Origin: Bacteroidetes bacterium ADurb.Bin145 | GTDB taxonomy: Bacteria; Bacteroidota; Bacteroidia; Bacteroidales; VadinHA17 | Direction: 5' to 3' | Assembly: GCA_002070505.1 (NCBI GenBank) | Contig: MWDJ01000013.1 | Span: 1 to 64,000, forward strand | Length of the DNA stretch: 64,000 nt | Shown here: piece after piece, positions 30,767 to 39,495 of the stretch | Numbering within the stretch: position 1 is the stretch's first letter | Layout of the letters: each line of letters opens with the position of its first letter | The notes under the pieces: generated by a model | Seen by the model: only the letters and a program-made list of their open reading frames with translations | Told to the model about the DNA's origin: nothing | Database searches by the model: none | Made by a program: the position numbers and the translations under genes

Positions 30767-31468
30767 TTATCCTACATCAAGATTAAAATAAAAACCGTTC
30801 TTAATAAATTTATTATATCTTGATTTTATGAACCTGTAATAGTATGCACCTTTTTTTGATGTCTCTTTCTCCTTCTCATCGAGTTTTTCAAGGATATCCA
30901 TCGACAGTATCTTCTTCCTGAAATTCCTTTTATCGATCTGCTTTCTGTAGATAGCACTGTACAGATCGAGTAATTGAACAAGGGTGAATTTAGAGGGAAG
31001 AAGTTCAAACCCGACAGGTTTGATCCTGGCCTGCACTGTAAGATCCTTAAGTGCCCTTTCGACCATAGAAGAATGGTCGAAAATCAATTTAGGAAGCCTG
31101 TTAAGTGACTGCCAGTGAGCTCCGTTGGAAATTGCAAGATCCTTATCAATATCCTTGATTTTGATCAGCGCTGAGTATGCTACGGAAATAACTCTTGCTC
31201 CCGGATCTCTCTCCAGATCGCCATAAGAATACAACTGTTTCATATATATATTCTTAAGTCCTGTAAGATCGCACAGGATCCTGCAGGCTGCTTCATCAAG
31301 GCTTTCATCCTTCTTAACAAAACCACCCGCAAGTGACCATTTGCCTTTTGCCGGTTCGAAATTCCTCCTGATCAGAAGTAGTTTGATATCTTTCTCAAGG
31401 AGGTCATAACCGAAAATGATACAGTCAACAGCAAGAAGGTGTTTGCTATGTTTGGAATAAAGTTGCAT
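30767..31468 (-). CDS. araR: AraR-type Nudix-related transcriptional regulator
   Basis: A DNA-binding repressor of 233 residues of the NrtR class: N-terminal Nudix fold, C-terminal winged helix (residues about 155-225). In Bacteroides thetaiotaomicron, a Nudix-type AraR controls L-arabinose genes, so the location between araA and the arabinosidases supports that role. The Nudix box at 49-71 has kept Glu55 and Arg63, but the catalytic REUxEE glutamates are replaced by Ile64, Asp67 and Leu68, so hydrolase activity is probably lost and the domain likely serves to bind a ligand such as arabinose. It sits 45 bases after araA and is likely autoregulated. Confidence 0.88.
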   Translation of the reverse strand: MQLYSKHSKHLLAVDCIIFGYDLLEKDIKLLLIRRNFEPAKGKWSLAGGFVKKDESLDEAACRILCDLTGLKNIYMKQLYSYGDLERDPGARVISVAYSALIKIKDIDKDLAISNGAHWQSLNRLPKLIFDHSSMVERALKDLTVQARIKPVGFELLPSKFTLVQLLDLYSAIYRKQIDKRNFRKKILSMDILEKLDEKEKETSKKGAYYYRFIKSRYNKFIKNGFYFNLDVG

Positions 31469-31513
31469 TACGAAGAAATCTTAACCTGATTTGAGCTCTT
31501 CAATCAATCTTCA

Positions 31514-33001
31514 TCAGATGATCCCTTTGGCAATATGGTAGTATACTTCATTCCATTTCAGTTCTTTCCGGAAGTTTGTAAGGTCGCATTTTTCATCAAT
31601 GAGAACATATTCAATACCCAGCATTCCTGCAAAATCCTCAAGATATTCCGAATTTACGGCAGTACTGAAACCTGTATGATGTGCACCACCGGCGTAAATC
31701 CAGGCAGCAGCAGCAGTTTTCAGATCGGGCAGAGGTTTCCACAAGACGCTTGCTACAGGTAATTTGGGCATGTCCGGACATTTAACTACTTCTACTTCAC
31801 TGGCAATCATTCTGAATCTGTTTCCAAGGTCAATCACTGAAACGCAGATTGCTTTCCCAAGTGCTGTTTTGAATACAAGTCTTGCAGGATCAGCTTTACC
31901 TCCTATAGAAAGCTGGTGTATTTCAATTGTCGGTTTCTCGAGTGCAATTGAAGGGCATACTTCAAGCATGTGAGCGCCAAGGACTTTCATCCCTCCTTTA
32001 GGATCGAGATGATATGTATAATCTTCCATGAATGATGTACCACCTTTCAATCCTTCAGCCATCACTTTCATTGAACGAACCAATGCAGCTGTTTTCCAGT
32101 CGCCTTCAGCTCCAAATCCATATCCCTTGGCCATAAGTCTCTGTACTGCCAACCCCGGTAATTGTTTAAGCCCATGAAGATCTTCAAAGGTTGTGGTAAA
32201 TGCTTTAAAGTTACCTGATTTCAGGAAGGCTTCCATACCAAGTTCGATCCTTGCTGCTTCCTTAAGGGTCTCAGAATTTGCTACCGACTTCGTCATTTTA
32301 TAATCAGAGCTATATTCAGACAGCAATTTCTTAATTGCATTAGGAGATACATCATTTACAGCTTTAACAAGGTCGCCGATGCCATATCCATATACTGAAT
32401 AGCCCATCTGCATCTGAGCGCTCACCTTATTGCCCTCTGTAACAGCAACGTCTCGCATATTATCGCCGAAACGAGCTACTTTCATCTCCCTGGAGTCATT
32501 ATAAGCTGTTGCTGCTCTTACCCAGACAGCAATTCTATCAACTACATCTGCCTCGAGGTAATGTCCGACAACAACTTTCCTGTTGAGTCTCATTCTCGCT
32601 CCAATGAAGCCGAATTCACGATCACCATGGGCCGACTGATTAAGATTCATAAAGTTCATGTCGATAGATTCCCACGGAATATCACGATTCAGTTGTGTAT
32701 GGAGATGAAGGAATGGCTTATTAAGGATTGTTAATCCTTTGATCCACATTTTTGCAGGTGAAAAAGTATGCATCCAGGCGATCAGGCCAATACATTTGTC
32801 TGAATTATTTGCCTGTGCACAAATTTCAGTGATGGAATCCGGTGTAGTCAGAACAGGTTTAAAAACAATTTTCTGACAGATTTTAGTTGACTTATCAAGA
32901 CTTGCAGCAATCTTTGCAGAGTCAGCTGCAACTTGTTTAAGTGTTTCAGGTCCATATAGGTGCTGAGTACCAGTAATAAACCAAACTTCTTTATTTTTCA
33001 T
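31514..33001 (-). CDS. araA: L-arabinose isomerase
   Basis: Metal-dependent isomerase of 495 residues that converts L-arabinose to L-ribulose in the cytoplasm. The sequence has the family's opening [15 protein letters not shown], the central [18 protein letters not shown] and [16 protein letters not shown], and the active-site Glu/His segments [13 protein letters not shown] and [10 protein letters not shown]. The length is that of AraA. It is the second gene of the arabinose operon, 37 bases after the transporter gene and directly before araR. Confidence 0.97.
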   Translation of the reverse strand: MKNKEVWFITGTQHLYGPETLKQVAADSAKIAASLDKSTKICQKIVFKPVLTTPDSITEICAQANNSDKCIGLIAWMHTFSPAKMWIKGLTILNKPFLHLHTQLNRDIPWESIDMNFMNLNQSAHGDREFGFIGARMRLNRKVVVGHYLEADVVDRIAVWVRAATAYNDSREMKVARFGDNMRDVAVTEGNKVSAQMQMGYSVYGYGIGDLVKAVNDVSPNAIKKLLSEYSSDYKMTKSVANSETLKEAARIELGMEAFLKSGNFKAFTTTFEDLHGLKQLPGLAVQRLMAKGYGFGAEGDWKTAALVRSMKVMAEGLKGGTSFMEDYTYHLDPKGGMKVLGAHMLEVCPSIALEKPTIEIHQLSIGGKADPARLVFKTALGKAICVSVIDLGNRFRMIASEVEVVKCPDMPKLPVASVLWKPLPDLKTAAAAWIYAGGAHHTGFSTAVNSEYLEDFAGMLGIEYVLIDEKCDLTNFRKELKWNEVYYHIAKGII

Positions 33002-33038
33002 AATTCACTTTTTAAAATATCATTAATAAATTTTAATA

Positions 33039-34718
33039 CTACCAGAAATAAATATAGAACATTACACAGACTCCTACTACAATAAGCGAAGTAATGATGT
33101 CGATAGCGCTCCAGCTCTCACGGGTTTCTTTTATTTGTTCAGGGGTTTGTGAGAAATAAGTTATCCCTACTAATTGCTGTTCTCCTGCTTTCGGAGTAAA
33201 CCTGCTGATCACCACCATTATCAGCATTGTAAAGAAGAACAGGAAGATACAGAAATGAATCCAGTTAATATTCAGAATAGTAAAAATACCTGAGCGAAGA
33301 GAAGCATCAGTAACCAATTTTTGAGTGGCGCTGTCAAAACTGGTGCCAGGATCAAAAATCATAAGACAAAGTCTGAATAGTCCTATTAAAGCACCAATGA
33401 GCAAGCCCAATTCTCCGGCTTTTGGAGTGATTTTACGAGTAAAAACACCTAAAAGAAATACGGCGGCTATGGCAGGTGCAATAAGAGATTGAACATTTTG
33501 TAAGTATTCATAAAGTACAGAGCCTAAGCTTCTCATGATGGGGATCCAGATCAATCCCAGCAATACAACTGAAACAGTTGCAATTCGGCCAATCCAAACA
33601 AGTTTATGTTCTGTTGCATCCGGACGATAGTGTTTATAGAAATCTATTGTAAACAAGGTGGCTGATGAGTTGAAGTGAGCTGCAAGGGAGGTCATCAGGG
33701 CTGCGACAAAACCAACAACAACGATGCCTTTAATCCCTATAGGTAATAATGTACTTACCAGACTTCCGTAAGCTTCATCATTTGCATCAAATATAAGAAC
33801 CCCTTTTGCTTTTAAAGCTGCAGCTATCATACCCGGGATAAGAAACATAAACACAGGGAGGATCTTAAGAAATCCTGCCAATATGGTACCCTTACGTGCA
33901 TTATTTAAGTTCTTTGCAGCCAGTGCTCTCTGTACAATATGCTGGTCAGTACACCAGTACCAGAAACCAATAATAGAAGCCCCAATGATCACACTGATTC
34001 CGGGAAATTTATCGTACCATATATCACCTTTAGGGTGAACAAGATGCATATTGGTTTTCCCTCCCGCGCTGGCAAAATTCACTACTTCCTGCCATCCATT
34101 GATTATATGTCCATCTCCAAGTTTAAAAAGCCCTAAGATCAGAATTAGAATAGCACCTGCAATCAGAATCGGAGCCTGAAATACGGAAATCCTCATAATA
34201 CCTTTCATTCCACCCAGGACAGTAAAGATCCCCGTTAAAAGGACCAATCCTATTGCCCCATACCAGAAATCAATCCCTATAACAGATTGAAGAAAGATCC
34301 CACCAGTAAATGCTGTTACAGATACTTTTGTCAGAATATAACTTACGAGGGTGATAATTGATAATGTAGAACTTGTGTTTTTGGTGTAACGTCTCATCAA
34401 AAACTCAGGCATAGTGAATACCTTACTATGAGCATAAAATGGTACAAACACCCACCCCAGAATTAATATCATCCATCCCTGCATTTCCCAGTGAGCCATT
34501 GCCATTCCACTCTCTGCCCCTGCACCGGCAAGTCCAACAAGGTGCTCAGATCCTATATTTGCTGCAAAAATCGCCGCTCCGACAGCCAGCCAGGTTTCAT
34601 TCCTTCCAGATAAAAAATATTCACTTGTATTGTCTTTTTCATGCTTCACTACCCATAGAACAATTCCTCCAAGCAATGGGAAGAATAAAATCAGAATGAT
34701 CCAATCTAATGTTGCCAT
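33039..34718 (-). CDS. Sodium/solute symporter, probable arabinose uptake
   Basis: A sodium:sugar symporter (SSS/SGLT family) of 559 residues with about fourteen hydrophobic helices. NIGSEHLVGLAGAGAESG and TGGIFLQSVIG are typical of the SGLT-like branch, and GWVFVPFYAHSKVFTMPEFLMRR (in part) marks the conserved fourth-helix loop. It starts the arabinose operon, so L-arabinose is the natural guess for substrate. This is context inference; the family also moves glucose, galactose and xylose. The upstream region 34719-34868 holds the operon promoter and a near-palindrome at 34808-34828. Confidence 0.88.
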   Translation of the reverse strand: MATLDWIILILFFPLLGGIVLWVVKHEKDNTSEYFLSGRNETWLAVGAAIFAANIGSEHLVGLAGAGAESGMAMAHWEMQGWMILILGWVFVPFYAHSKVFTMPEFLMRRYTKNTSSTLSIITLVSYILTKVSVTAFTGGIFLQSVIGIDFWYGAIGLVLLTGIFTVLGGMKGIMRISVFQAPILIAGAILILILGLFKLGDGHIINGWQEVVNFASAGGKTNMHLVHPKGDIWYDKFPGISVIIGASIIGFWYWCTDQHIVQRALAAKNLNNARKGTILAGFLKILPVFMFLIPGMIAAALKAKGVLIFDANDEAYGSLVSTLLPIGIKGIVVVGFVAALMTSLAAHFNSSATLFTIDFYKHYRPDATEHKLVWIGRIATVSVVLLGLIWIPIMRSLGSVLYEYLQNVQSLIAPAIAAVFLLGVFTRKITPKAGELGLLIGALIGLFRLCLMIFDPGTSFDSATQKLVTDASLRSGIFTILNINWIHFCIFLFFFTMLIMVVISRFTPKAGEQQLVGITYFSQTPEQIKETRESWSAIDIITSLIVVGVCVMFYIYFW

Positions 34719-34807
34719 GTTAAAAGTTATAAATGATTAATAATATATTTTGTAATTAACTTCAGGAAATAATAATAACCTCAAAATTAGTAAGCCGTTA
34801 TTCCTTC

Positions 34808-34828
34808 TTGAGGGATACTCCCGATCAA
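34808..34828. promoter_or_regulatory. Near-palindrome upstream of the arabinose operon
   Basis: A 21-base imperfect inverted repeat, TTGA-GGGA-TAC-TCCC-GA-TCAA, 90 bases upstream of the symporter start. A possible -7 box lies between it and the gene at 34782-34789 (TAATTTTG on the minus strand). It is a candidate AraR operator by position only; I do not have a reference motif to compare with. Confidence 0.3.
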
Positions 34829-34868
34829 ATCTATGAAATATTTTCATTAAATGTAAAAAATACACTAT

Positions 34869-35693
34869 TTATTTTTCAGATATTTCCCATTCGTCAAGAG
34901 AAGCCTTAATGAATTCAATTATTTTCTGGTTTTCTTCTTTCCCCGTACCTGTCACTTCGATCGGTTCTCCAAATCTGAAATGGATATGCTTCTTCCTGTC
35001 TATCGGGCCAAGTTCCTTGATTATCTTTCCATTTCCCCAGTAATCGGTCTTCAATGCTATCGGGACAACCTTAACTCCCGCTTTTTTTGCCAGCTTTACC
35101 CCGAGTGAATTGAAATCCTCCGGTTTGAAGGCAAGGCTCCTTGTACTTTGAGGAAAAATAACTATTGATATACCCTTTGATAAAAGTTGAATGCCTCCGT
35201 TCATCACAGCTTCAAGATCCTTTCGCGGATCACTTCTGCCAACTATTATAGGATCTCTCGATCTCATAACATCACCAAAAAGAGGATGCCGTACCAGACT
35301 CTCTTTAACGACAAATGTGACTTCCCTGTGAGGTGCAATGATGCCGGGGAGAATCATCGTCTCCAGAGTGCTCATATGATTGGCAATAAAAATGACCGGA
35401 TCTTTCTCTCTTACTATATTTTCCATTCCCGAGATATGGAACCTTCCCCCTGCTTTCTCTATGAACCTGAAAATATAGAAAGATGAATCAGCCCATGCCC
35501 TGGTGTCGTATATACCCTGCCTGGCCTCTTTCCTGGTACGAAAAACAATTATTGCATATTTGAAAATGAAATATAACCTGTTATCCAGGCGGAACCTTTC
35601 CCAAAGATTCAAATGCTCCTTTACAGGCGTATCATATGTAAACGTATCAAAATAACCTCTCTGCTCCAACGTTCTCAGAAATTTACCCGACAA
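34869..35693 (-). CDS. Lysophospholipid/1-acylglycerol-3-phosphate acyltransferase-like protein
   Basis: An acyltransferase of 274 residues of the PlsC fold, peripheral to the inner membrane. The family's four blocks are recognisable but two deviate: motif I is NHMSTLE (H-x4-E instead of the usual H-x4-D) and motif III is FPQSTRS (instead of FPEGTRS). Motif IV, VKVVPIALKTDYWG, is present. The changes suggest a side branch that may use a different acceptor, for example an ornithine or glycerophospholipid, which cannot be told here. It stands between the arabinose operon promoter and the NRAMP gene. A canonical PlsC (NHASLFD, FPEGTRT) begins at 63477. Confidence 0.78.
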   Translation of the reverse strand: MSGKFLRTLEQRGYFDTFTYDTPVKEHLNLWERFRLDNRLYFIFKYAIIVFRTRKEARQGIYDTRAWADSSFYIFRFIEKAGGRFHISGMENIVREKDPVIFIANHMSTLETMILPGIIAPHREVTFVVKESLVRHPLFGDVMRSRDPIIVGRSDPRKDLEAVMNGGIQLLSKGISIVIFPQSTRSLAFKPEDFNSLGVKLAKKAGVKVVPIALKTDYWGNGKIIKELGPIDRKKHIHFRFGEPIEVTGTGKEENQKIIEFIKASLDEWEISEK

Positions 35694-35796
35694 AATTCAT
35701 ATCATCTGCCTTAACAAATGCCAAGGCCCCAATTTATGAAAATTAATTATACGATCTAATTATTTTTCAATCCTGCCAAAGTAAAAATGATCCGGA

Positions 35797-37050
35797 TTAT
35801 TTGTTTAGAATCGGAAGGATAAGAAGTGCAAATGATAATGCAATCAGGATTATGACAGCTCCCCAACCAATTATATTTGTTGTTCTCCCGTTCACATAAT
35901 TCCCCATTATTTTCTTTTTGTTCACGAGTATCATCATGCTCACCAGAACAACAGGCAGGAGTATTCCGTTTATGACCTGCGACCACAATGATATAGGTAT
36001 CAGAGGAGCATTGGGGATTAGAATTATTATCACGGAGACTATCAGGATACCGGTATAGAGAACATAGAATTCTCTTGCTTCATCCCATTTTTTGTCGATA
36101 CCGGTCTCAAACCCGAATGCCTCACAGACAAAATAAGCAGTTGCCAGCGGCAGAATTGTTGCAGAAAAAATCGAGGCAATAAAAAGCCCGAAAGCAAAAA
36201 CATAAGAAGCAAGATTCCCGGCAAGAGGCCTGAGGGATATTGCAGCATCCTTGGCTTCATTTATAATAATTCCGTTGGGATATAATGTTGATCCGCAGGC
36301 AATCATAATAAAGAAAGCAACAACAACAGTAATAACACAACCCACAACAATATCAGCAATGGTGTATTTATAATGTCTCATTTTCAGGCCTTTTTCAATG
36401 ACTGTCGATTGCATGTAGAACTGCATCCATGGAGCTATAGTTGTACCGACGAGAGCAATTATCATTGTCATACTGTTTGTGCTGATCTCCAGCTTTGGGT
36501 TGATCACTGCTGAACCGATCTCTTTCCAGTCAGGTTTTCCCATAAAGGCCGAAACAACATATGTGAGCAACGACATGCTGAAGATCAGGAAAATACGTTC
36601 TGCAATCTTGTATGTTCCCTTGACGACCAGTAACCATACCATAACAGCAATAACCGGCACTGAAATATATTTTGAAATCCCGAACACCTCCATGCTTCCG
36701 GCTACTCCGGCAAACTCAGTTGTCGTATTGCCAATACCGGTCAGCAGCAGACCGATGAAAATAAAAAAAGTGATCTTTATCCCGGCATTCTCCCTGATAA
36801 GATCTGAAAGACCTTTTCCAGTAACGATGCCCATTCTCGCATTCATTTCCTGAATAACGACGAGCACTACAAAGGAAGGTATAAGTGTCCATATCAGGCT
36901 ATAACCATACTGAGCACCAGCAATTGAATATGTAGTTATACCACCGGCATCATTATCTACACTCCCAGTGATGATACCCGGCCCCAGAATCATCAGGAAG
37001 ATCCCGAGTCTTCTGAAAAAATTACGCCTCTTAAATTTGACAAATTCCAT
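35797..37050 (-). CDS. NRAMP-family metal transporter, probable Mg2+/divalent type
   Basis: Inner-membrane transporter of 417 residues with about eleven helices and the inverted-repeat NRAMP fold. In classical Mn2+/Fe2+ NRAMPs the metal is held by a DPGN motif in helix 1 and MPH in helix 6. Here helix 1 has DNDAGG and helix 6 has APW, so the soft thioether ligand Met is missing. Loss of that Met is reported for NRAMP-related magnesium transporters. The partner gene, which starts the operon 16 bases upstream, has an MgtE_N/CBS domain, and this supports Mg2+. Specificity is still inference. Confidence 0.85.
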   Translation of the reverse strand: MEFVKFKRRNFFRRLGIFLMILGPGIITGSVDNDAGGITTYSIAGAQYGYSLIWTLIPSFVVLVVIQEMNARMGIVTGKGLSDLIRENAGIKITFFIFIGLLLTGIGNTTTEFAGVAGSMEVFGISKYISVPVIAVMVWLLVVKGTYKIAERIFLIFSMSLLTYVVSAFMGKPDWKEIGSAVINPKLEISTNSMTMIIALVGTTIAPWMQFYMQSTVIEKGLKMRHYKYTIADIVVGCVITVVVAFFIMIACGSTLYPNGIIINEAKDAAISLRPLAGNLASYVFAFGLFIASIFSATILPLATAYFVCEAFGFETGIDKKWDEAREFYVLYTGILIVSVIIILIPNAPLIPISLWSQVINGILLPVVLVSMMILVNKKKIMGNYVNGRTTNIIGWGAVIILIALSFALLILPILNK

Positions 37051-37066
37051 GCTGCAGGACTATATA

Positions 37067-38341
37067 TTATCTTTTCCTGGTCTTTCTTTCACTGATGAGA
37101 TCCTCAACCACATCGTCCACAACAACCATCCCCTGAAGCTGCTCATTCTGGTCAATAACAGGAACAGCCAGAAGGTTATACTTAGATACGATCTCAGCAA
37201 TTGCGCTTGATTTCTGATCGTCATAAAGTGATACAGGTTCCGATTTCATAATCTCGCTTAGAGTTTTACCCGGTTCCGATACGACAAGGTCGCGCAGTGT
37301 AAAGGTTCCGATAAGCTTATCATTCTCTTCTGTCACGAACATGTTATACAGCTCGGGAGCTTCCGGTTTCTTTATCCTTAGCTCATTAAGTACCTCCTCA
37401 ACAGTCTTTGACTTACTGAAGGAGAGATAGTCTGTTGTCATTATACTTCCAACAAGATTATCATCATATTCAAGCAGTTCCCTTACCTCCTGGGATGATT
37501 CGGCTTCCATTTCCTTCAGCAGAAGCTCGGCCTTGTCATCTTCAAGTTCATCCAGGATATCGGCAACCTCATCGGCAGGCATTTTTTCAAGAACATCAGC
37601 TACCTTTCCAACAGGAAGGCTCTCAATAATGTGCACCTGTGCACTGGGTTCAAGCTCTTCAAGGACGTCGGCTGCTTTTTCCTCGTCAAGAGCTGAGAAT
37701 ACAGAAGTACTTGATTTCTTCCCAAGATCCTCCAGAATATCAGCCAGATCAGAGGGATGCAGAGTATGCAGTTTTGCATAGCTTTTCGAAAGCTTGATAT
37801 TGAGGTTTGAGAAATCAATAGCCTGTACATCATCCCAGAGTATGTATTTTGTAGGAATGCTGATCCTGAAAAGAGAAAGTACTTTTTTAATTGGTATTGA
37901 TATTCCGATCCTTCGTAAAAGGCCGTCAATACCAATATCAACCGCTATGGCAAAAGTGCCGGTTGTCAGCGTGGCCAGTCTGATATCATTGACCCTTACA
38001 AGCTTACGTCCGTTCAGATCAACAATTTGCTTGTCAAGGATATTCTCAACAAGCAATAGTCCGTTTTCAATCGATTCCTTTTCTAATTCTTCCAGTCCTG
38101 AGCACGTAACATTCAGCATCTCCCTGGCTTTTACAACCCTGAAAGTACTGAATGAGTAAAAACTTACCTTTTTTCTGATCCTGAGTTTAACTCCCGTAAC
38201 CCTCTGTTGTTCCGGTTCGTTCTGTCCTGACGGGACGGCACTGATGAGCAGATCCTTTATGATACCGATAGCATCGCCATCAGCGTCAAAAGCTTCTTTC
38301 CCAATTATTCTGCTTAAATAAAAAGTTGTAAATGAAGTCAT
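37067..38341 (-). CDS. PRC-barrel / MgtE_N / CBS regulatory protein
   Basis: A soluble protein of 424 residues. Order: PRC-barrel-like segment at the N-terminus (LIGKEAFD-like, GDAIGIIKDLLIS), a middle region, an MgtE N-terminal domain (helical repeats DILEDLG, DVLEELE, DVLEKMP, DILDELE) and paired CBS domains ending near the C-terminus (LIGTFTLRDL, AVPVIDQN). The MgtE channel membrane part is absent, so this looks like a free-standing Mg2+-sensing module. The start at 38341 is fixed by AAAGGAGGT four bases before it; an upstream in-frame ATG at 38383 lacks such a site. It precedes the NRAMP gene by 16 bases and probably gates or senses for it. Confidence 0.82.
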   Translation of the reverse strand: MTSFTTFYLSRIIGKEAFDADGDAIGIIKDLLISAVPSGQNEPEQQRVTGVKLRIRKKVSFYSFSTFRVVKAREMLNVTCSGLEELEKESIENGLLLVENILDKQIVDLNGRKLVRVNDIRLATLTTGTFAIAVDIGIDGLLRRIGISIPIKKVLSLFRISIPTKYILWDDVQAIDFSNLNIKLSKSYAKLHTLHPSDLADILEDLGKKSSTSVFSALDEEKAADVLEELEPSAQVHIIESLPVGKVADVLEKMPADEVADILDELEDDKAELLLKEMEAESSQEVRELLEYDDNLVGSIMTTDYLSFSKSKTVEEVLNELRIKKPEAPELYNMFVTEENDKLIGTFTLRDLVVSEPGKTLSEIMKSEPVSLYDDQKSSAIAEIVSKYNLLAVPVIDQNEQLQGMVVVDDVVEDLISERKTRKR

Positions 38342-38342
38342 C

Positions 38343-38380
38343 GCCACCTCCTTTCTGCTTCTGTTGCAGAACCGGGTGGC
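38343..38380 (-). promoter_or_regulatory. Hairpin sequestering the MgtE_N/CBS ribosome-binding site
   Basis: On the mRNA, GCCACC (38375-38380) pairs with GGTGGC (38343-38348), and TTCTGC (38366-38371) pairs with GCAGAA (38353-38358) over a 7-base loop. The near-perfect Shine-Dalgarno AAAGGAGGT lies in the 3' side of this hairpin, directly before the ATG at 38341, so it would be closed when folded. A GGCC...GGCC alternative stem upstream would compete for the 5' arm. This could be a switch for metal or another signal. No named riboswitch motif is recognised. Confidence 0.45.
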
Positions 38381-38604
38381 CATTGTGATCCGGCCCCTTT
38401 CTGCTCCAGAGCTTAGTTTAATATATCCGCCGGATAATCGTCCATATATTCCTAAAATTATTTTCGGCCGTAAAAGTAAAATTCATATCCTAACTTTCCA
38501 AATTAATTAAGTGTAAAGTTGTATCAGTGTCCTGAAAGTATGGAAGGCCAGAATTTCCAGCAATAGGTAATTCAAGTGGTCTGGATTATAACAAGTGGTT
38601 TGGG

Positions 38605-39354
38605 CTATAATATATATGGTATCACAGCTTTCCTCTCAGAAGGATACTCCGGAAAATTATTTTTATACCATGTATGCGAACTTAATGCCCGCGGCACAAG
38701 ATTCGCAATTGTAAAAACAAAGAAAGATAATCCGGCTACGGACCATGTCATCAATGCCCATCCGCCCCATTCAATTATCTCGCCAAAATAATGCGGACAT
38801 GAAACAAAGTCAAATAAACCACCACGGGGAATGACATATCCCTCAGGATTCTCCATTCTGATCCTGTTAAAAATCCTGTGAGCAGACTTATTAATAACAA
38901 AACCAACTATAAAGAGCAGCGCCCCGCCCGCGAATTGCCAGGAAAAGATCCATGATTGATCATATTTCAAAAGATGAAATACCCCGTAACCATTTACTGA
39001 ACCGTTGAGACAATTGAAAATGAAAGCCATAAGAACCAGTATCAGAGGATAAGATTTATTACGGCCCGGTTGGATGAAAGGATAAATAAAAGTGCGATGG
39101 AAATAATGTGAAAGCCAGAACACTATAAAAATTACTCTCATAATGTTCTTCTCCTCTGAAATTAGAAAGAAAAAAATCATCAGGGCAGGCGATGGGAACT
39201 CCATCATTGACCATGCCCATTTGGAGCGTATTACAGGACCCCATCCCTTTCTGAGGAATTTCCCGTAAGGGGCGGAGACAAAAAAAAGCAGGATAAAGAC
39301 TATCACTGCTGAAATGAAAATGACGATCAAAGAATACCAGTAGACAGTGCTCAT
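38605..39354 (-). CDS. Steroid 5-alpha-reductase (SRD5A)-like membrane protein
   Basis: Integral membrane protein of 249 residues with about six helices, of the 3-oxo-5-alpha-steroid 4-dehydrogenase C-terminal family. The hallmark C-terminal block is complete: YVIPRGGLFDFVSCPHYFGE, then EWGGWALMTW and an ending of the form HTWYKNNFPEYPSERKAVIPY. Family members reduce the double bond next to a carbonyl using NADPH. The bacterial substrate is unknown. It is divergent from the serine palmitoyltransferase gene across 141 bases, and a role in lipid or terpenoid reduction is plausible. Confidence 0.82.
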   Translation of the reverse strand: MSTVYWYSLIVIFISAVIVFILLFFVSAPYGKFLRKGWGPVIRSKWAWSMMEFPSPALMIFFFLISEEKNIMRVIFIVFWLSHYFHRTFIYPFIQPGRNKSYPLILVLMAFIFNCLNGSVNGYGVFHLLKYDQSWIFSWQFAGGALLFIVGFVINKSAHRIFNRIRMENPEGYVIPRGGLFDFVSCPHYFGEIIEWGGWALMTWSVAGLSFFVFTIANLVPRALSSHTWYKNNFPEYPSERKAVIPYIL

Positions 39355-39495
39355 TTCAGATTAAGCCGGTTTTGATACAAATTTTAACTTTCGTTAATTC
39401 AAATACCAAATATCTTACTATTAGATCAAAAAAATCAATTTTTATGAAATATTTTCTTTTTTTATATATTTACCCCTTCATTAAAACCTATTTCG

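Noticed and set aside
38342-38604. M-box (ykoK) Mg2+ riboswitch before the MgtE_N/CBS gene
   Set aside because: The conserved M-box sequence blocks are not found; only the local hairpin over the Shine-Dalgarno is supported.
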